This document shows, piece after piece, positions 1 to 6,723 of a stretch of DNA of 8,389 bases. Each line of letters begins with the position of its first letter. Position 1 is the first letter of the stretch. The position numbers and the translations under genes were made by a program. The notes under the pieces were generated by a model that saw nothing but the letters and a program-made list of their open reading frames with translations, was not told where the DNA came from and searched no databases. This DNA comes from Oscillospiraceae bacterium. Its GTDB lineage: Bacteria; Bacillota; Clostridia; Oscillospirales; Acutalibacteraceae. The DNA lies in the NCBI GenBank assembly GCA_029012165.1, contig JAQXLO010000201.1, positions 1-8,389 on the forward strand, in the 5' to 3' direction.

Positions 1-954
1 GCATTCGTCTGCGGCGAGGAAACGGCGCTGATGACCTCCATCGAGGGCAACCGTGGTGAGCCGAGACCCAGACCGCCCTATCCGGCAGTCAAGGGTCTGT
101 TTGCCAAGCCCACCACCGAAAACAACGTGGAGACCTTTGCCAACGTGCCCCAGATCATCCTGCGTGGCGCACAGTGGTTCGCCTCCATGGGTACCGAGCG
201 CTCCAAGGGAACTAAGGTATTTGCCCTCGGCGGCAACATCAAGAACACCGGCCTTGTGGAGATCCCCATGGGCACCACCCTTCGCCACATCGTCGAGGAC
301 ATCGGCGGCGGCATCCCCGGCGGCAAAAAGTTCAAGGCGGCGCAGACGGGCGGCCCCTCCGGCGGCTGCATCCCGGCGAGCCTGATCGACACCGAGATCG
401 ACTACGACAACCTGACCGCCATCGGCTGTATGATGGGTTCCGGCGGTCTGATCGTCATGGACGAGAGCAAGTGCATGGTGGATATCGCCAAGTTCTTCCT
501 GGACTTCACCGTGGATGAGAGCTGCGGCAAATGTACGCCCTGCCGTATCGGCACTGTCCGCATGAAGGAGATCCTCGAAAAGATCACCTCCGGCAACGGC
601 ACTTTGGAGGACATCGACAAGCTGGAAGAGCTTGCCTACTATATCAAAGCCAACTCCCTTTGCGGTCTGGGACAGACGGCGCCCAACCCGGTGCTTGCCA
701 CGCTGAAGTTCTTCCGTGATGAGTACGTTGCCCATGTGGTGGACAAGAAGTGTCCCGCCGGCGTGTGCAAGGGTCTGCTGCGCTACAAGGTCAATGCGGA
801 CAAGTGCAAGGGCTGTACAGCCTGCGCCAGAGTTTGCCCTGTGGGCGCCGTTTCCGGCGCTGTCAAGCAGCCGCATTCCATCGACTCGACCAAGTGCATC
901 AAGTGCGGCGCCTGCATGGAGAAATGTAAGTTCGGCGCCATCGTGAAGGAATAA
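1..954 (+). CDS. hydB: NuoF-like NADH/FMN subunit of bifurcating [FeFe]-hydrogenase (5' partial)
   Basis: The reading frame is open from base 1, so the N-terminus lies outside the window; about 317 residues are visible. It begins inside the conserved NuoF motif (AFVCGEETAL, then EGNRGEPRPRPPYP), which belongs to the FMN/NADH-binding flavoprotein domain. The NuoF [4Fe-4S] site follows: SCGKCTPCR (Cys codons at 523, 532, 541) and SLCGLGQ (Cys codon at 661). The C-terminus adds a two-cluster ferredoxin module (Cys codons 805, 814, 823, 835 and 895, 904, 913, 925). This extension is typical of HydB/HndC of multimeric hydrogenases and unlike complex I NuoF. In this family the subunit takes electrons from NADH on FMN and exchanges them with ferredoxin and the hydrogenase subunit in the cytoplasm. 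hydA follows after 15 nt, consistent with one operon; a NuoE-like hydC probably lies upstream, outside the window. The family is clear; a complex I-type NuoF is unlikely given the neighbour. Confidence 0.95.
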   Translation, partial: AFVCGEETALMTSIEGNRGEPRPRPPYPAVKGLFAKPTTENNVETFANVPQIILRGAQWFASMGTERSKGTKVFALGGNIKNTGLVEIPMGTTLRHIVEDIGGGIPGGKKFKAAQTGGPSGGCIPASLIDTEIDYDNLTAIGCMMGSGGLIVMDESKCMVDIAKFFLDFTVDESCGKCTPCRIGTVRMKEILEKITSGNGTLEDIDKLEELAYYIKANSLCGLGQTAPNPVLATLKFFRDEYVAHVVDKKCPAGVCKGLLRYKVNADKCKGCTACARVCPVGAVSGAVKQPHSIDSTKCIKCGACMEKCKFGAIVKE

Positions 955-969
955 GGGGGGAGCCATACA

Positions 970-2715
970 ATGGAAAACATCAATGTAAAAGTCAACGGTG
1001 TGGAAGTTTCCGTGCCGAAGGGAACGACGGCTCTCGAGGCCGCACGTCTTGCGGGAGCACAGGTTCCGACGCTCTGCTTCCTTAAGGATATCAACGAGAT
1101 CGGCGCTTGCCGCATCTGCGTTGTCAAGGCCAGCAAGGCCAGAGGCTATGTCGCTTCCTGCGTCTACCCCGTCAATGACGGCGAGGAGATCACCACCAAC
1201 AGCCAGGATCTGATCGACGCCAGAAGAATGACCCTCGAACTGATCCTTTCCAACCATAAAAAAGAATGCCTGACCTGTGTGCGCTCCGGCAAATGCGAGC
1301 TGCAGCAGCTTTCTCAGGAGTACGGCGTTGCGGATCAGGATCGTTTTGCCGGCCGCATGAACAAGTACGACATCGACGCTTCTGCGTCCCATATGACCCG
1401 GGACAACGAGAAGTGCATCCTTTGCCGCCGCTGCAGCGCCGCTTGTACACGTTTGCAGGACATCGCCGTCATCGGCGCCAACGACAGAGGCTTCGATACG
1501 CACATCGCATCTCCGTTTGAGCTGCCGTTGGGCGAAGTGGCTTGCGTTTCCTGCGGCCAGTGCATCACCGTCTGCCCCACGGGCGCTCTGTCCGAGCGGG
1601 ACGACACCCAGAAGGTCTACGACGCCATCCGGGATCCCGAAAAGCACGTTATCGTCCAGACGGCGCCTGCGGTGCGTGTCGGTCTTGCCGAGGAGTTCGG
1701 CTACGACATCGGCACCGTCGTCACCGGCAAGATGGTCACGGCCATCCGCCGTCTCGGTGTGGACAAGGTGTTCGACACCAACTTCTCCGCCGACCTGACC
1801 ATCATGGAGGAGGCTACGGAGTTCCTCGGCAGATATCAGAAGAAAGAGAATCTGCCCATGATCACCTCTTGTTCTCCCGGCTGGATCAAGTACGCCGAGT
1901 ACTACTATCCCGAGTTCATTCCGAACCTGTCCACCTGCAAATCTCCCCAGGGGATGTTCGGCTCTGCGGCCAAAACCTACTACGCCGAAAAGATGGGCAT
2001 TGACCCCAAGGATATCTATGTCGTGAGCGTTATGCCCTGTACCGCCAAGAAGTTCGAGGCAGAGCGCCTTGACCATACGGCAGTGAAAGGACTTGCCGAC
2101 ATTGACGCAGTCATCACCACCCGTGAACTTGCCCGCATGATCCGCAAGAACGGCATCCTGTTCAATCAGCTGCCCGACGGCGAGTTTGACGCTCCCTTCG
2201 GTCTCGGCTCCGGTGCAGGCACCATTTTCGGCGCCACCGGCGGCGTGATGGAAGCGGCACTTCGTACCGCCGTGTACTCCATCACCGGCAGCAACCCCGA
2301 GAAGATCGACTTTGAAGAAGTCCGCGGCACCCAGGGTATCAAGGAAGCGGAGTATGACGTTGCCGGCAACAAGGTTCGTGTGGCGGTGGCGTCCGGTCTG
2401 GCCAATGCCAAGAAGGTGCTGGAAATGGTCAAGTCCGGCGAAAAGGAATATGACTTCATCGAGATCATGGCCTGCCCCGGCGGCTGTGTCAACGGCGGCG
2501 GTCAGCCCATTCAGCCCGCCAATGTGCGCAACGTGACCGACATCCGTGCCGCACGTGCGGCCGGTCTGTACGCAGACGACAAGAGCCTGCCTGTGCGCTT
2601 CTCCCACGACAACCCCGACATCAAGCGCATCTACGAGGAGTATTTCGGCGAGCCGAACAGCCACAAGGCACATGAGATTCTGCACACCGGCTATACCGTG
2701 CGCAGCAAATATTAA
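970..2715 (+). CDS. hydA: [FeFe]-hydrogenase catalytic subunit, bifurcating NADH-dependent type
   Basis: This 581-aa protein is complete. Its ATG has a GGGGGGAG ribosome-binding site 7 nt upstream. It reduces protons to H2 (reversibly) at the H-cluster. Domains in order: N-terminal [2Fe-2S] ferredoxin (C36, C47, C50, C64); NuoG-type His-Cys [4Fe-4S] site (H96, C100, C103, C109); two [4Fe-4S] clusters (C149, C152, C155, C159 and C192, C195, C198, C202); then the H-cluster domain. The H-cluster signatures are L1 TSCSPGW (299-305), L2 MPCTAKKFE (355-363) and L3 EIMACPGGCVNGGGQP (498-513; C502, C506). A small-subunit-like tail ends near SHKAHEILHTGY. Domain order and length fit the M3-type, group A catalytic subunit of trimeric or NADH-dependent enzymes. 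Together with HydB it implies electron confurcation from NADH and reduced ferredoxin, which is family knowledge. The only oddity is the L1 variant TSCSP instead of TSCCP. A strong terminator follows the stop. Confidence 0.97.
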   Translation: MENINVKVNGVEVSVPKGTTALEAARLAGAQVPTLCFLKDINEIGACRICVVKASKARGYVASCVYPVNDGEEITTNSQDLIDARRMTLELILSNHKKECLTCVRSGKCELQQLSQEYGVADQDRFAGRMNKYDIDASASHMTRDNEKCILCRRCSAACTRLQDIAVIGANDRGFDTHIASPFELPLGEVACVSCGQCITVCPTGALSERDDTQKVYDAIRDPEKHVIVQTAPAVRVGLAEEFGYDIGTVVTGKMVTAIRRLGVDKVFDTNFSADLTIMEEATEFLGRYQKKENLPMITSCSPGWIKYAEYYYPEFIPNLSTCKSPQGMFGSAAKTYYAEKMGIDPKDIYVVSVMPCTAKKFEAERLDHTAVKGLADIDAVITTRELARMIRKNGILFNQLPDGEFDAPFGLGSGAGTIFGATGGVMEAALRTAVYSITGSNPEKIDFEEVRGTQGIKEAEYDVAGNKVRVAVASGLANAKKVLEMVKSGEKEYDFIEIMACPGGCVNGGGQPIQPANVRNVTDIRAARAAGLYADDKSLPVRFSHDNPDIKRIYEEYFGEPNSHKAHEILHTGYTVRSKY

Positions 2716-2727
2716 ACCCGACCCCGA

Positions 2728-2763
2728 CCGGCAGGCGAGCAGATCGTCTGCCGGCTTTCTTTT
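2728..2763 (+). terminator. Intrinsic terminator of the hyd operon
   Basis: The left arm at 2728-2738 (CCGGCAG + GCGA) pairs with 2744-2754 (TCGT + CTGCCGG), giving an 11-bp stem with one G-U pair and a 5-nt loop. The T-rich run CTTTCTTTT follows at 2755-2763. It lies 12 nt after the hydA stop, so hydA is the last gene of its operon. Confidence 0.9.
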
Positions 2764-2783
2764 AAAAGGTTCGTCACGGATTT

Positions 2784-2987
2784 AAAAGTTTCGGTCAAGC
2801 CTTTTTAAAGGCTTGCGGATTCCAAAGGCGGCGCCTTTGGTCGCCGACCGCAGTCGGCGAAATCCGAATAACAGCAAAGCGCAGGAGGGGAGCCAAAACA
2901 GTCCGCGGACTGTTTTGACGTGGGGAATCCTCGCCGGGGTTCCCCGGTGCGAAGCACAAATCCCACAATTTTCCGTGAGGAGCGAAA
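2784..2987 (+). repeat. Palindrome-rich intergenic repeat, copy A
   Basis: This is the first of two direct copies, about 204 bp and roughly 90% identical to copy B at 8153-8358. It holds five hairpin-forming palindromes: 2797-2814 (AAGCCTTT/AAAGGCTT), 2822-2840 (CCAAAGGC/GCCTTTGG), 2842-2859 (CGCCGAC/GTCGGCG), 2894-2917 (a perfect 24-bp palindrome centred on CCGCGG) and 2922-2945 (GGGGAATCC/GGGTTCCCC with one G-U). It starts 20 nt after the hyd terminator and stops just before the promoter at 2994. I see no transposase, no clear terminal inverted repeat and no coding potential. It could be a REP/BIME-like element, a degenerate MITE or a structured RNA. The name is unknown to me. Confidence 0.88.
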
Positions 2988-2993
2988 AAACAC

Positions 2994-3022
2994 TTGCAAA
3001 CAATCTAAGAGTATGCTATACT
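2994..3022 (+). promoter_or_regulatory. Sigma-A promoter of the B12-riboswitch operon
   Basis: The -35 is TTGCAA (2994-2999) and the -10 is TATACT (3017-3022), with an ideal 17-nt spacer. A TGC extension sits immediately before the -10 (extended -10). Predicted transcription start is about 3029-3031, some 16 nt upstream of riboswitch stem P1. This is the only good promoter I see between hydA and the secreted-protein gene. Confidence 0.85.
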
Positions 3023-3045
3023 GGAAAAAATTGAATAAGAAAATG

Positions 3046-3233
3046 AAAATACGGTTTGAAAAGTTGTACGCTGAGTAGATGTAAAAGGGAATCCGGTTCG
3101 AATCCGGAGCAACCGCCATTACTGTATTTGACAAGCAAGCGCATAATACCATTGGGGTTTTTTCCCTGAGAAGGTGCGCTTTTTGCGGCATATGTTGCCG
3201 CTGCATCATAAGTCAGGATACCTGCCGTATTTT
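3046..3233 (+). ncRNA. Cobalamin (adenosylcobalamin-type) riboswitch aptamer
   Basis: P1 closes AAAATACGGT (3046-3055) with GCCGTATTTT (3224-3233), with one G-U pair. The conserved core is present in order: AAAAGGGAATCCGG (from 3083), the P5 arm with a T-loop-like TTCGAAT (3093-3107), CCGCCATTACTGTA (3113-3126) and the B12-box strand AGTCAGGATACCTGCC (3211-3226). Between them lie the P7-type arm (GCGC...GTGCGC with an internal GGG/CCC hairpin) and the hairpin GCGGCA/TGCCGC (3185-3201). In this family cobalamin binding normally turns the downstream gene off. It sits 15-25 nt downstream of the predicted start site and upstream of a terminator, as expected for transcriptional control. I cannot tell from sequence whether AdoCbl or methyl/hydroxocobalamin is preferred. 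Confidence 0.95.
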
Positions 3234-3289
3234 CAAAAGGTTTAACATGATTGGGCGAGAAGAGTGCAACCGACTACAGGCGAAAATCG

Positions 3290-3328
3290 CTTTGGCGCAT
3301 GCACTTTTTGTTTTGTATCGCGCCAAGG
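3290..3328 (+). promoter_or_regulatory. Leader hairpin between aptamer and terminator
   Basis: CTTTGGCGC (3290-3298) pairs with GCGCCAAGG (3320-3328), including one G-U pair, around a U-rich 21-nt loop. It lies between the aptamer and the terminator. It may belong to the expression platform or may be only a spacer stem. I could not find a convincing antiterminator pairing it with the aptamer, so its role is inference. Confidence 0.45.
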
Positions 3329-3357
3329 TGTATTTGTGTGATCCTGTTTTCCGTTGC

Positions 3358-3390
3358 GCTCTTTCCGTTTTGTCGGAAAGAGCCTTTTTT
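3358..3390 (+). terminator. Riboswitch-controlled intrinsic terminator
   Basis: GCTCTTTCCG (3358-3367) and CGGAAAGAGC (3374-3383) form a perfect 10-bp stem with a 6-nt loop, followed by CTTTTTT (3384-3390). It lies 125 nt after the aptamer and 97 nt before the start codon, so it is the likely off-state of the cobalamin switch. A second CGGAAAG at 3391-3397 could compete for CTTTCCG (3361-3367), a possible antiterminator pairing. Confidence 0.88.
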
Positions 3391-3486
3391 CGGAAAGGAG
3401 GATCATTTCATTTTTGTTCGTTGTCAAACACCGTGCTTCCTGGCGGCGGAAAGCGGAAACATGAATTCATGAGGAGGAGTAATGTT

Positions 3487-6294
3487 ATGTTCAAAAAACT
3501 TTTTTCCTGCTTTTTGGCTGCTGCCCTACTGCTGACATTTTTTCCTGTACGGTCGGTCTGCGCAGCAGACATCATGCATATTGCATCTGTCGAAAATTGG
3601 GAAGCATTCGTTGCCGCAGGCGATGATGTCAACGCTGTTTTAGACGCGGATATTGATCTCGGCAGTTTGAATGATGCGATCCCCGCATTTGAGGACGGGT
3701 TTCACGGAACGCTGGACGGAAACGGTCATATGATCACGTACACCTACACTGCGGCGAAAGCAAATTTCTGTGCGTTGATTCGCACGCTTGCTGCAGACGG
3801 CACCATCAAAAACCTGACTGTAGATGGCAGTGTCACCGTATCGGGCAGCAGAACCGGCAGAAATTACCATGGAGGGATTGTATTCCAAAATGCTGGCACA
3901 ATCGAAAACTGCGTGAGCAGCATTTCTTTCTGCTGTTCCGATACGATTTCCAGTACGAAGAACGTGAAATATGTCGGCGGAATCGCTGCAAAGAACAGCG
4001 GCGTTATCCGAAGCTGTGTATTTGACGGCAAGATTGAAAACGTTACCACCTATGCCGGCGGCATTGTTGCGGAAAACAATGGCGGAAGTTTGTACGACTG
4101 CACGAACAACGGAGCAGTTGGTGTTGTCAATGTTTCCGGCTATGCAGGCGGGATTGCTGCGGCGATCACGGCAAGCAGCGCACAGGATAAAATGGTCTTG
4201 GAAAACTGCAATAACAAGGGCAGCGTCACCGGTGGCAGCAGCGAGTACGGGTATGCCGGCGGTATTGTGGGGCAGATCAATATTGCGTCCAGCTATGTTA
4301 CTTATGACGCAAAGCCGGAGATCACGCTTGTTGGCTGCTCGAATATGGGTATTTTAACTGCAGGCAATACAGAGGATATGGTGGCTAAAAATAACAATCC
4401 GGACAACTGCACACTGGTGATTGAAGCGGGTACGCCTGCACATGAGCACACCTATGATACCGGCGTGGTCACAAAGGAACCTACTTGCACGCAAACGGGT
4501 ATAAAAACTTTTACCTGTACCACGTGCGATGATTCTGTGCAGGGACACAGCTATACAGAAACAATCGAAATGCTTCCTCACACGATGGGTGAATGGGAGA
4601 CGGATGCGCAGGACAAGCTTGTGCGCAAGTGTACGCTCTGCGGCACGGTTTTAGACGTGGATGCAGAGGGGGCGGTCGCATTTCTTCAGAATGCCGTGCA
4701 GGCGCTTAATGATGCGTGGTTTCGTCTGGTTCCGGTTTACGGAACGGATACGAATGTAAATACTCTGCTTTCCGCCGAGTTGGAAAAGCTGGGGTTCCAT
4801 GGCATCGGCGTCTGTGTTAAATCTGCAGAGAATCCAGAGGACGGTACGGCGGCGATTGCACAGAACGGTGATATCACCTATTTCTATGCTGATCCGAACG
4901 CTTTTCGTTCCATGTGGTTCAGCAGTATTCCCATCACGTTTACGCTTTCTAAAGCGGACAGAACGGTAGAATTCACTGCAAACGCAGTCCTGCATTGGGA
5001 CGGCGAAAAAGCGGTCGAAGCAATGCGCACACAGGTGGCAGAGCTTGTTACGGCAGAGGCGTTGTGCGGTGAAAATACATCGCTGCAGGATGTGACAAAA
5101 AATCTTGTTCTGCCCAAAGCGGTCACCGATGCGAATGGAGAAAAGATTCTCTGGTCGTTAATCTCTTGGACGTGCTCCGATCCGGATGTGATTATCGTGG
5201 ATAGCTCTGCACAGGGAACGGCGGACACGCTCTTTGATCCGTATACGGGTATCGTCAAAAGGGGCGTTGAGGATCAGAAGGTCACACTGACCGCTTCCTT
5301 CCATTTCCAAAGAACAGCATACGATGAGCCCGACATTATCTACACAAAGGAATTTGAAGTATGTGTTAAAGGAATCGGTGATGCAATTCGCGCGCAAATG
5401 CAGGCGCAGCTTGACGAAAGCTACACCGCAGATAAATTGACCTATATCGGAACCCATGAGAAAATCGACCCGGAAAATATAAACTATGATCTGCAGCTTC
5501 TGCTCCCACGTACCAGCGGCATTGAAAATCCCGAGGATTATTCGTTCGAGGTCACCTCAGATAACGACAAGACTGCACATGTGAACGCATCAAGGGTTTT
5601 TATCTTCAGACCGCTTCCGGGAGAGCCGGCGGCAAATGTAACGCTGACTGTAAAGATGACAAACAAAAAGTACAGCGGCATTTTTGTGACAAAGGATATC
5701 CACCTGACGGTTGCACCCATCCGTCAATCGGAGATCCGTGCCGAGATCGCACTGATGGAAAAAGTTAAGGCTTCTTTCTTTGACGGCATCAACAACGGCG
5801 AGAATGAATCCGCAGACAAGATCACAGAGAATCTGCATTCATTCTATGAGGCGTCGGACAATGGCAGCGGCGGTTTGAAATGGGCATATGCCTACACGGA
5901 TGTGACAGATACCGGCATTGCCGCTGTGTCCATCGACACGGCGCACCCGTCAGAGCAATGGGACAGGTTCCATTCCTCCAATCCGTCTGTGGTCACGCAC
6001 GAGAATCTGCTGGTTAACCGTGAAAAGGAAAACACCGATGTTATACTCACGGCGTGTTTATCCAGTACGCGGTTTGCACGCTATGCGGAGCTGTACCCGG
6101 ACAATGAGGATTTTGCAAAGCTGTATCGCCAGCGTGTGGAAGTGCAGATCACCGTTTGCGGAACCGATCCTACACCGCAGAAGCTGACCTTCTGGCAGAT
6201 CGTTCTGCGCTATCTGACTGCCGCATACAATCATGTGGTCTGCTTCGTGCGCAAGGTTGCAGATTTTCTAACGCACCTGTTTGGCATACACTAA
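3487..6294 (+). CDS. Secreted cell-surface protein: GLUG beta-helix, CxxC segment, tandem Ig-like modules
   Basis: The start is ATG 3487, giving 935 aa: GAGGAGGAG lies just upstream (3471-3479) and a signal peptide begins directly (MFKKLF, hydrophobic core, cleavage near VCAA, residue 27). The frame stays open further upstream, but that part is riboswitch leader. Residues about 72-300 carry GLUG-like beta-helix repeats (GTIKNLTV, YHGGIV, YVGGIAAKNSG, YAGGIVAENNG, YAGGIVGQI). Residues 319-392 form a His/Cys segment with CTTC (344-347) and CTLC (382-385), seen in clostridial surface proteins. Residues 395-505 are a mixed alpha/beta region. Three modules follow (about 508-628, 631-745, 747-892), each with a helix, an SxDPDV- or SSNPSV-like strand and a VTLT/VILT strand, resembling atrophied bacterial Ig domains. 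The tail (899-935) is hydrophobic and amphipathic. There is no LPXTG motif, dockerin or S-layer homology domain. It is the first gene after the cobalamin riboswitch. Function is unknown; adhesion or B12/ligand capture are possibilities. Confidence 0.9.
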   Translation: MFKKLFSCFLAAALLLTFFPVRSVCAADIMHIASVENWEAFVAAGDDVNAVLDADIDLGSLNDAIPAFEDGFHGTLDGNGHMITYTYTAAKANFCALIRTLAADGTIKNLTVDGSVTVSGSRTGRNYHGGIVFQNAGTIENCVSSISFCCSDTISSTKNVKYVGGIAAKNSGVIRSCVFDGKIENVTTYAGGIVAENNGGSLYDCTNNGAVGVVNVSGYAGGIAAAITASSAQDKMVLENCNNKGSVTGGSSEYGYAGGIVGQINIASSYVTYDAKPEITLVGCSNMGILTAGNTEDMVAKNNNPDNCTLVIEAGTPAHEHTYDTGVVTKEPTCTQTGIKTFTCTTCDDSVQGHSYTETIEMLPHTMGEWETDAQDKLVRKCTLCGTVLDVDAEGAVAFLQNAVQALNDAWFRLVPVYGTDTNVNTLLSAELEKLGFHGIGVCVKSAENPEDGTAAIAQNGDITYFYADPNAFRSMWFSSIPITFTLSKADRTVEFTANAVLHWDGEKAVEAMRTQVAELVTAEALCGENTSLQDVTKNLVLPKAVTDANGEKILWSLISWTCSDPDVIIVDSSAQGTADTLFDPYTGIVKRGVEDQKVTLTASFHFQRTAYDEPDIIYTKEFEVCVKGIGDAIRAQMQAQLDESYTADKLTYIGTHEKIDPENINYDLQLLLPRTSGIENPEDYSFEVTSDNDKTAHVNASRVFIFRPLPGEPAANVTLTVKMTNKKYSGIFVTKDIHLTVAPIRQSEIRAEIALMEKVKASFFDGINNGENESADKITENLHSFYEASDNGSGGLKWAYAYTDVTDTGIAAVSIDTAHPSEQWDRFHSSNPSVVTHENLLVNREKENTDVILTACLSSTRFARYAELYPDNEDFAKLYRQRVEVQITVCGTDPTPQKLTFWQIVLRYLTAAYNHVVCFVRKVADFLTHLFGIH

Positions 6295-6455
6295 GGCAAC
6301 ACCGCACATATTGTGGCACACGCCTTGCTTGAATCTTATTCCGTCAGCCGGCACAAAATCCCTTGACTTGCGTCAGCAAGCCGGCGTTCTTTTTGTACAA
6401 CCTGACGAAAAATTTTACTTCGCAATCCGCACACCCCGATTTGTGCGGTATTGCC
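6295..6455. mobile_element. MITE-like non-autonomous element (161 bp) with CTAA target duplication
   Basis: The ends are inverted repeats: GGCAACACCGCACA (6295-6308) and TGTGCGGTATTGCC (6442-6455) match at 13 of 14 positions when one is reverse-complemented. The element is flanked by CTAA at 6291-6294 and again at 6456-6459, a 4-bp target duplication of the YTAR type known for the IS5 group. It encodes no transposase. Inside are a long hairpin at 6422-6454 (GCAATCCGCACA with TGTGCGG-T-ATTGC) and a small stem CTTGC/GCAAG (6367-6380) followed by TTCTTTTTG, which might terminate transcription. The left CTAA contains the stop codon of the preceding gene. The parent insertion sequence is not in the window, and the IS5-group link is inference. 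Confidence 0.82.
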
Positions 6456-6477
6456 CTAAAAGGGGAGGGATGATGGA

Positions 6478-6723
6478 TTGACCGATGCGGAAAAAAGAGT
6501 GTGGGCAGTCACGCAGCTGCGGAAAAAAGCGGTACAAATCGGGTATGCACCGCAAAAAGCGGATTTTGATCCCGTAACGCTTTCCCGCATTAAGGCTGTA
6601 TTGGGACCGTGGCCGAGAGCGCTCGAAACCGCAGGGCTGAAAGAGAAAAAGATTGTGAACAAAAAGAAGCACCCCCGAAAAACACGACAGACCGGACAGA
6701 AAGGAGACGGACATGAAAGATAG
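6478..6723 (+). CDS. Small protein resembling the homing-endonuclease-associated (HNH) repeat
   Basis: This 81-aa protein starts at TTG 6478, with GGGGAGGG (6462-6469) 8 nt upstream. The two nearby ATGs (6470, 6473) read only three codons before a stop, so TTG is the only sensible start. Residues about 8-54 fit the HNH-associated repeat pattern: a helix (AVTQLRKKAVQIG), a Pro/Asp turn (APQKADFDP), a second helix (TLSRIKAVLG) and the hallmark WPRALETAGL (45-54). The tail is Lys/Arg-rich (KKKHPRKTR). Known members are usually DNA-binding repeats, so a DNA- or RNA-binding role is plausible; no nuclease motif is present. It overlaps the next gene by 11 nt. Before the MITE inserted it would have begun 18 nt after the stop of the large surface protein, arguing for membership of the riboswitch operon. 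The family assignment is by eye. Confidence 0.75.
   Translation: MTDAEKRVWAVTQLRKKAVQIGYAPQKADFDPVTLSRIKAVLGPWPRALETAGLKEKKIVNKKKHPRKTRQTGQKGDGHER

Noticed and set aside
1190..1607. Antisense open frames within hydA (also inside hydB)
   Set aside because: These are shadows caused by GC-rich third positions. They have Arg/Pro/Ser-rich content, no ribosome-binding sites, and a clear sense gene over them.
2784..2987. CRISPR array
   Set aside because: There are only two long, distant copies with internal palindromes. No short regular repeats or spacers are present anywhere in the window.
3093..3107. tRNA-like T-arm (CCGG-TTCGAAT-CCGG)
   Set aside because: No acceptor, D or anticodon arms surround it. 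It is the P5/L5 T-loop mimic of the cobalamin riboswitch.
3251..3472. 73-codon frame in the riboswitch leader
   Set aside because: It starts at a non-ATG codon without a ribosome-binding site and runs through the terminator stem.
3247..3486. Longer N-terminus for the large surface protein (80 extra residues)
   Set aside because: This stretch contains the terminator and leader. The strong ribosome-binding site and the signal peptide both fix the start at 3487.
6281..6481. 66-codon frame across the MITE
   Set aside because: It begins inside the surface-protein gene and runs through the inverted-repeat element, with no ribosome-binding site and no recognisable protein.
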